A stretch of 64,000 nucleotides of DNA from the NCBI GenBank assembly GCA_947488625.1, contig CANKZR010000001.1, positions 186,001 through 250,000 of the forward strand, in the 5' to 3' direction. This stretch comes from an uncultured Sphingomonadaceae bacterium. Its GTDB lineage: Bacteria; Pseudomonadota; Alphaproteobacteria; Sphingomonadales; Sphingomonadaceae. The notes beneath the pieces are model-generated. The model was not told where the DNA came from, searched no databases, and saw only the letters and a list, made by a program, of their open reading frames with translations. The position numbers and the translations under genes were made by a program. Positions 60,085 through 64,000 of the stretch are shown here, piece by piece. Numbering within the stretch: the stretch's first letter is position 1; every line of letters begins with the position of its first letter.

Positions 60085-61320
60085 ATGAAACGCTGGTTGG
60101 CCATTCCGCTGTGGCAGCGGGTTCTCGTTGCGCTTGCCCTTGGCATTATCGCCGGGCGCATGTGGGGGCCGGGCGCGGAAAGCATCAAGATCGTAGGCGA
60201 CATCTTCGTCGCATTCATCAAGATGCTGGTGGTGCCGCTGATCTTCTTCAGCCTGGTGGCGGGCGTTGCTTCCATCGGCGATCTGCGCAAGCTGGGACGG
60301 ATCGGCTGGCGGGCGCTGCTCTTGTTTGTGGTCACCGGCCAGATCGCAGTGTGGCTGGGGCTTTTTCTTGGCACGGTCATCGCGCCCGGGGCAGGCGTGG
60401 ATACGTCCTCCATCGACATGGGAGCGGTGCCTGAACCCAATAACACCACGTGGCGCGAAATGCTGCTGGGCATGGTGCCGCAAAGCCCCGTGCAGGTCAT
60501 GGCCGACGTCAATGTATTGCCGCTGATCATCTTTTCCGTCTTGCTGGGTATCGGCATCCTGATGGCGAAGGAAGAAGGCGGGCCCGTTCTCAAGATCTTC
60601 GATAGCGGCGCCGTGGTGATGCAGAAGGTGACCATGGTGATCATGGAACTGACACCGTTCGGCGTCTTTGCGCTGATGGCATGGGTGGCGGGCACACTGG
60701 GTTTCGATGCGCTCGCAGCATTGGGCAAGCTGGTGTTCCTGAACTACCTTGGCTGTCTGCTGATCATTCTCGTCATCTATTCGTCCATGATAAAGTTCAT
60801 CGCGCGCCTGCCGGTGCGAGATTTCTTCCGCGGCATCGTTGATGCCATCGCGGTGAGTTATTCCACGGCCAGTTCAAACGCCACGCTGCCCGTTACCCTG
60901 CGCTGCGCGGAGCGGAACCTTGGTATCAGCAACTCCGTGGCCAGCTTCGTCATCGCCTTGGGCGCGACGATCAACATGAACGGTACGGCGATGTACCTGG
61001 GCCTGGCCACGCTGTTCGGTGCGCAGATCTTCGGCGTGGACTTGAGCTGGAGCGATTACTTCCTGATCTCGATCCTCGGCACGCTTGGCGCTGTGGGCGC
61101 GGCGGGTATTCCAGGCGCGGGCCTTATCATGATGGCGCTGGTGTTCGGCGCTGTCGGCGTACCGCTGGAAACGATTGCCTTTGTTGCAGGCGTGGACCGG
61201 ATCATGGACATGATGCGCACCACCACCAACGTCTCCGGAGATGCAGCTGTCGCCACCACCGTCGCCAGCCTGACAGACAATATCGACAGGGCAGAAATGA
61301 TCAGCGCGGATGACGTCTAG
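60085..61320 (+). CDS. Dicarboxylate/amino acid:cation symporter (DAACS family)
   Basis: A 411-residue transporter with about eight transmembrane helices and two re-entrant hairpins. The family signatures are SYSTASSNATLPVTLRC (about residues 258-274) and IALGATINMNGTAMYLG (about 292-308); AGIPGAGLIMMALVF lies at about residue 345. It imports dicarboxylates or acidic amino acids with Na+ or H+ (GltP/DctA-like). AGAAAGGG precedes the ATG at 60085. It follows dapE by 28 bp and may be co-transcribed with it. Confidence 0.92.
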   Translation: MKRWLAIPLWQRVLVALALGIIAGRMWGPGAESIKIVGDIFVAFIKMLVVPLIFFSLVAGVASIGDLRKLGRIGWRALLLFVVTGQIAVWLGLFLGTVIAPGAGVDTSSIDMGAVPEPNNTTWREMLLGMVPQSPVQVMADVNVLPLIIFSVLLGIGILMAKEEGGPVLKIFDSGAVVMQKVTMVIMELTPFGVFALMAWVAGTLGFDALAALGKLVFLNYLGCLLIILVIYSSMIKFIARLPVRDFFRGIVDAIAVSYSTASSNATLPVTLRCAERNLGISNSVASFVIALGATINMNGTAMYLGLATLFGAQIFGVDLSWSDYFLISILGTLGAVGAAGIPGAGLIMMALVFGAVGVPLETIAFVAGVDRIMDMMRTTTNVSGDAAVATTVASLTDNIDRAEMISADDV

Positions 61321-61375
61321 TCCGACAGACAGTTACGCAACCGCGAATTAACCATTCCGCTGCTACGCGCAGGCT

Positions 61376-62377
61376 ATGGATGCGCGCATCTTCCTTGGCC
61401 TGTTTCTGGCGCTGCACATGCTGCTTGCCGCGACCATGCCGGTTTCCGATGTCGGAGCGGCATTGCGCGCGGTCTGGCTGCAATCGTTGTTGCTTGTGTG
61501 GCTGGTACTGATCGCGCTGGTGCTGTTGTTCGTGCAGGTTGCAATGAAGCGTGTAGCCAGCCCGTCGAAAGTGATGCTGCGCGTCCTGCGATCGCGGCGC
61601 AGGCACTATGCCGAAGGCGCGATCTTTCTGGTGGCACTGGCGGCGATGATGCAGGTCTACATGATCCTGAAAGTCGCTATCCCGCAGTTCATGCCCTTTT
61701 ACGCCGATCCGGCACTGGCAGACCTTGATGCAATGCTGTTCGGCCAGGATCCCTGGCGCATCACGCACGCTGTCTTCGGTGAACGTGCCACCCGCTTTCT
61801 CGATTGGTTCTATGTTACCCCGTGCCTGATCGTGACCGCCGGCATGACGCTATGGGCCTGTTTCGCGAAAGACCGGGCCTTCAGCAGGCGATCGGTGCTG
61901 GCCATAACGATGTGCTGGTTCATCATCGGCAACTGGGCCGCGCTGGCGCTGTCCTCGGCAGGGCCGATCTACATGGACCATTTCTACGGCGATGCGCGCT
62001 TTGCCGATCTGCTGCTGATGCTGCCGCCAGACCTCACTGCTACGCAGACGCAAGCCTACTTGCTGGAGAATTTCGGCGAGCCGGGCTTTGGCAAGGGTAT
62101 CAGCGCAATGCCATCAATGCATAACGCGCTATACCTGCTGCTGATCTGGATGGTCCACGATCGCTTCGGTAATGGCTGGCAGCTCTGGCTGGCGGTTGCG
62201 TTTGAAGCAGTCGTGTTCGTCGCCTCTGTCCACCTTGGCTGGCACTATGCGCTGGACGCGATAGTATCCGCCATGCTGGTGGCGCCGATCTGGTATGTCG
62301 CGGGCCGCATGGAAAGCTGGCGATTGCCGCGGCCTGTCCTGTCGCAACGCCAGGCGCGCGGAGCAAGCCCAGTCTAG
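61376..62377 (+). CDS. PAP2-superfamily membrane phosphatase-like protein
   Basis: A 333-residue membrane protein with about six transmembrane helices. The PAP2 signature is in the C-terminal half: ISAMPSMHNALYLLL (about residues 241-255, PSxH motif) and SVHLGWHYALDAIVS (about 283-297, HxxxD). The first motif (KxxxxxxRP) is not evident, as in inositol phosphorylceramide synthase-type PAP2_3 proteins, so the substrate may be a lipid phosphate or phosphosphingolipid. Sphingomonads make glycosphingolipids, making such an enzyme plausible. It ends 1 bp before the convergent nth gene. Confidence 0.83.
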   Translation: MDARIFLGLFLALHMLLAATMPVSDVGAALRAVWLQSLLLVWLVLIALVLLFVQVAMKRVASPSKVMLRVLRSRRRHYAEGAIFLVALAAMMQVYMILKVAIPQFMPFYADPALADLDAMLFGQDPWRITHAVFGERATRFLDWFYVTPCLIVTAGMTLWACFAKDRAFSRRSVLAITMCWFIIGNWAALALSSAGPIYMDHFYGDARFADLLLMLPPDLTATQTQAYLLENFGEPGFGKGISAMPSMHNALYLLLIWMVHDRFGNGWQLWLAVAFEAVVFVASVHLGWHYALDAIVSAMLVAPIWYVAGRMESWRLPRPVLSQRQARGASPV

Positions 62378-62378
62378 A

Positions 62379-63029
62379 CTACCGCCCCCTCGGCTTCTCC
62401 ATCACTTTCTTGCGATAACTGCACAGGTCCACCACGGGGCAGCGCCAGCATTCGGGCGTGCGCGCCTTGCAAGTGTATCGGCCATGCAGGATCAGCCAGT
62501 GATGGGCGTGGAGGCGAAATGGCTGCGGCACGCGTTTTTCAAGCTTGGCTTCCACCTGCTCGGGCGTCTTGCCCTTTGCCAGCCCCGTGCGGTTGCCCAC
62601 GCGCAGGATATGGGTGTCGACCGCGAAGGTTTCCTGCCTGAACCAGCAGTTCAGCACGACATTCGCCGTCTTGCGGCCCACGCCCGGCAAGCGAACAAGG
62701 TCTTCGCGCGTATCGGGCACTTCGCCGCCGTATTCGTCAACCAGCAACTGGCTGAGCGCGATGACGTTCTTCGCCTTGGAATTGAACAGACCGATGGTTC
62801 TGATGTGTTCGACAAGATCGTCGAGGCCAAGATCGAGCATCTGCTGCGGTGTCTCGACCTTTGCAAACAGCGCGCGCGTTGCCTTGTTCACGCCCACATC
62901 GGTGGCCTGCGCCGACAGGGCCACGGCAACAACGAGCTGATAGGCATTGCCATATTCCAGTTCCGTTTCCGGCTCTGGATTATCCTCCGCCAGCCGCCGG
63001 AAGAATTCGAAGATCTGGTCCTTGGTCAT
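62379..63029 (-). CDS. nth: Endonuclease III (DNA glycosylase/AP lyase)
   Basis: A 216-residue base-excision repair enzyme. The helix-hairpin-helix and catalytic Lys lie in VRLPGVGRKTANVVL (about residues 112-126), the catalytic Asp in FAVDTHILRVGNRTGL (about residue 138), and the iron-sulfur cluster motif Cys-x6-Cys-x2-Cys-x5-Cys is complete at the C-terminus (CKARTPECWRCPVVDLC). The start at 63029 (MTKDQIFEFF) is the family start; the longer frame is shadow of the channel gene. Confidence 0.95.
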   Translation of the reverse strand: MTKDQIFEFFRRLAEDNPEPETELEYGNAYQLVVAVALSAQATDVGVNKATRALFAKVETPQQMLDLGLDDLVEHIRTIGLFNSKAKNVIALSQLLVDEYGGEVPDTREDLVRLPGVGRKTANVVLNCWFRQETFAVDTHILRVGNRTGLAKGKTPEQVEAKLEKRVPQPFRLHAHHWLILHGRYTCKARTPECWRCPVVDLCSYRKKVMEKPRGR

Positions 63030-63039
63030 TCGGTTGGGT

Positions 63040-63837
63040 TCAATCCTGATGATCGTGAGCCTGCTGGAGCGCTTCGGCCCTTCGGCGGTGGCGCTGCATG
63101 GCATCGGAGAAAGCGGCGGCGATGATTCCTGTGGGCATGGCGACAAGGCCGATGCCACCCAATGCCACCAGCGCGGCCAGAAACTTGCCGAGCGGTGTGA
63201 TGGGCGAGACATCGCCATAGCCCACTGTGGTGAGCGTGATGATCGACCACCACATCGCGCGCGGGATGGAGCCGAAGGCTTCGGGTTGAACCGGTCCTTC
63301 CGCCCAGTGCAGCGCGGCGGCGCCGAACAGCAGCAGCGCGGCCGCCAGTGCCAAGGTAACGAACAGGTCGTATCGCCGCTCCGCAATGGCACTGCCCAGT
63401 TCCCGCAGGGCGAGGCTGAAACGACCGAACTTCATCAATGCAGCCAGTCGCAAAAGCCGCAGCAAGCGAAACAGTGGCGCGCCCGTCACCAGCAGCGGAA
63501 ACAGCGAAGCCGCGACCACGGCAAGGTCCAGAAGACCGAACGGCGACACGACAAAGGCCAGCCGCTTGCGCCATGAAGGCGCGCTGCCTTCCGCCTCGGC
63601 ACTGGACCAGATACGGCCAAGATATTCGACCAGAAACACCACGCCGAACGCCATTTCGGCAATAATGAAGAAGCTGCGGTATTCGCTCGCCAGCGCAGCT
63701 TCGGTACCCAGCACCGCCATTACGACGGAGGCAAGGATCACGGCGATGATGAGGCGGTTCGTGACGGTTAACTTGCCATCATTGCGGGCGGAGGCGAACA
63801 GCTGGAGATAGGTGCGGCGGCGTAGCGTCCCGATCAT
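63040..63837 (-). CDS. Voltage-gated-type potassium channel
   Basis: A 265-residue membrane protein with the six-helix layout of voltage-gated K channels. An S4-like Arg-rich segment is present (PLFRLLRLLRLAALMKFGRFS, about residues 120-140), and the pore has the selectivity filter TTVGYGDVSP (about residues 200-209) preceded by MWWSIITL. The C-terminal helix ends in a His/Arg-rich tail. It should conduct K+ across the inner membrane. It ends 10 bp before nth and starts 56 bp after dapB; all three are on the minus strand. Confidence 0.88.
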   Translation of the reverse strand: MIGTLRRRTYLQLFASARNDGKLTVTNRLIIAVILASVVMAVLGTEAALASEYRSFFIIAEMAFGVVFLVEYLGRIWSSAEAEGSAPSWRKRLAFVVSPFGLLDLAVVAASLFPLLVTGAPLFRLLRLLRLAALMKFGRFSLALRELGSAIAERRYDLFVTLALAAALLLFGAAALHWAEGPVQPEAFGSIPRAMWWSIITLTTVGYGDVSPITPLGKFLAALVALGGIGLVAMPTGIIAAAFSDAMQRHRRRAEALQQAHDHQD

Positions 63838-63893
63838 CGCGCCTCGCCAGCAGCGTGCTTCGTTATCATGGTATTTCCCCTCCCGTCTCCGGG

Positions 63894-64000
63894 TTAGCTC
63901 AGCCCCAGCACGTCATTCATCGTGTAGCGTCCGGGAGGCTTGCCGATCAGCCAGCTGGCACCCCTGATGGCGCCGCGGGCGAAGATGTTGCGGTTCTCTG
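63894..64000 (-). CDS. dapB: 4-hydroxy-tetrahydrodipicolinate reductase, C-terminal fragment
   Basis: The gene enters from the right edge; only the last 35 codons are seen. The segment [32 protein letters not shown] is the end of DapB: FARGAIRAALWL-type helix followed by the G-Y-T-M-x-D-V-L closing motif. It makes tetrahydrodipicolinate in the lysine/diaminopimelate pathway, shared with dapE at 58905. The active-site region lies outside the window. Confidence 0.88.
   Translation of the reverse strand, partial: ENRNIFARGAIRGASWLIGKPPGRYTMNDVLGLS

Overview
The window reads as a GC-rich alphaproteobacterial chromosome segment, most likely from the Sphingomonadales (Erythrobacteraceae/Sphingomonadaceae-like). 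This rests on the company of UPF0262, CC_3452-family, DUF3072 and DUF3667 proteins, a type-B L36, and the rpmH / rnpA-yidD-yidC-engB neighbourhood. The taxonomic call is inference from gene content; no rRNA or tRNA gene was recognised.

Positions 1-25,990 are a steroid catabolic cluster for the 3,4-seco/ring B to ring C/D part of the pathway. A leftward run (8033 to 666) carries an HsaA-type monooxygenase, a meta-cleavage hydrolase, a hydratase, acetaldehyde dehydrogenase (DmpF), 4-hydroxy-2-oxovalerate aldolase (DmpG), a KstD-like flavoprotein, an SRPBCC protein and a SnoaL-like protein. A rightward run of 19 genes (8215 to 25990), packed with 4-bp or shorter overlaps, carries an SDR, HsaC-type extradiol dioxygenase, IpdA, IpdB, a crotonase, IpdC, EchA20-like hydrolase, two pairs of acyl-CoA dehydrogenases, two thiolases, a PaaY-like hexapeptide protein, further SDRs including an IpdF-like one, MaoC, a steroid-isomerase-like protein and a FadD3-like acyl-CoA ligase. 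The runs diverge from one 181-bp control region (8034-8214), which holds a near-perfect 26-bp inverted repeat beside a candidate promoter. HsaA, HsaC and HsaD open and cleave ring A, HsaE/DmpG/DmpF process the released C5 acid, and FadD3, FadE, IpdF, thiolase, EchA20 and IpdAB dismantle rings C and D (HIP branch). No HsaB flavin reductase, transporter or regulator is present in the window.

Positions 26,090-32,077 hold accessory genes: mannose-6-phosphate isomerase, a TauE/SafE exporter, a secreted beta-propeller protein, a sulfotransferase-like P-loop protein, and a four-gene membrane-protein/XRE-regulator operon whose promoter is overlapped by a perfect inverted repeat. A small winged-helix/membrane-anchor protein diverges from it.

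Positions 32,178-49,618 are mostly housekeeping: FtsH, a lipoprotein, DUF3667, DUF3072, RpoZ, a phospholipase-D-type synthase, a MaoC/class II aldolase pair, DnaB, UPF0262, a degenerate GH25-fold protein, an EEP-family hydrolase, an M14 carboxypeptidase, GalE, L36, a HAD phosphatase, an HxlR regulator, MgtC and MntP.

Positions 49,665-64,000 hold ComM, a COG3904-like periplasmic protein, rpmH, rnpA, yidD, yidC and engB, a 16-codon micro-ORF with its own promoter and terminator, a CHASE2-EAL phosphodiesterase, GST, DapE, a dicarboxylate symporter, a PAP2 phosphatase, endonuclease III, a potassium channel and the end of dapB. No gene-free stretch exceeds 300 bp; the longest is 52268-52537. No insertion sequence, CRISPR array or prophage was seen.
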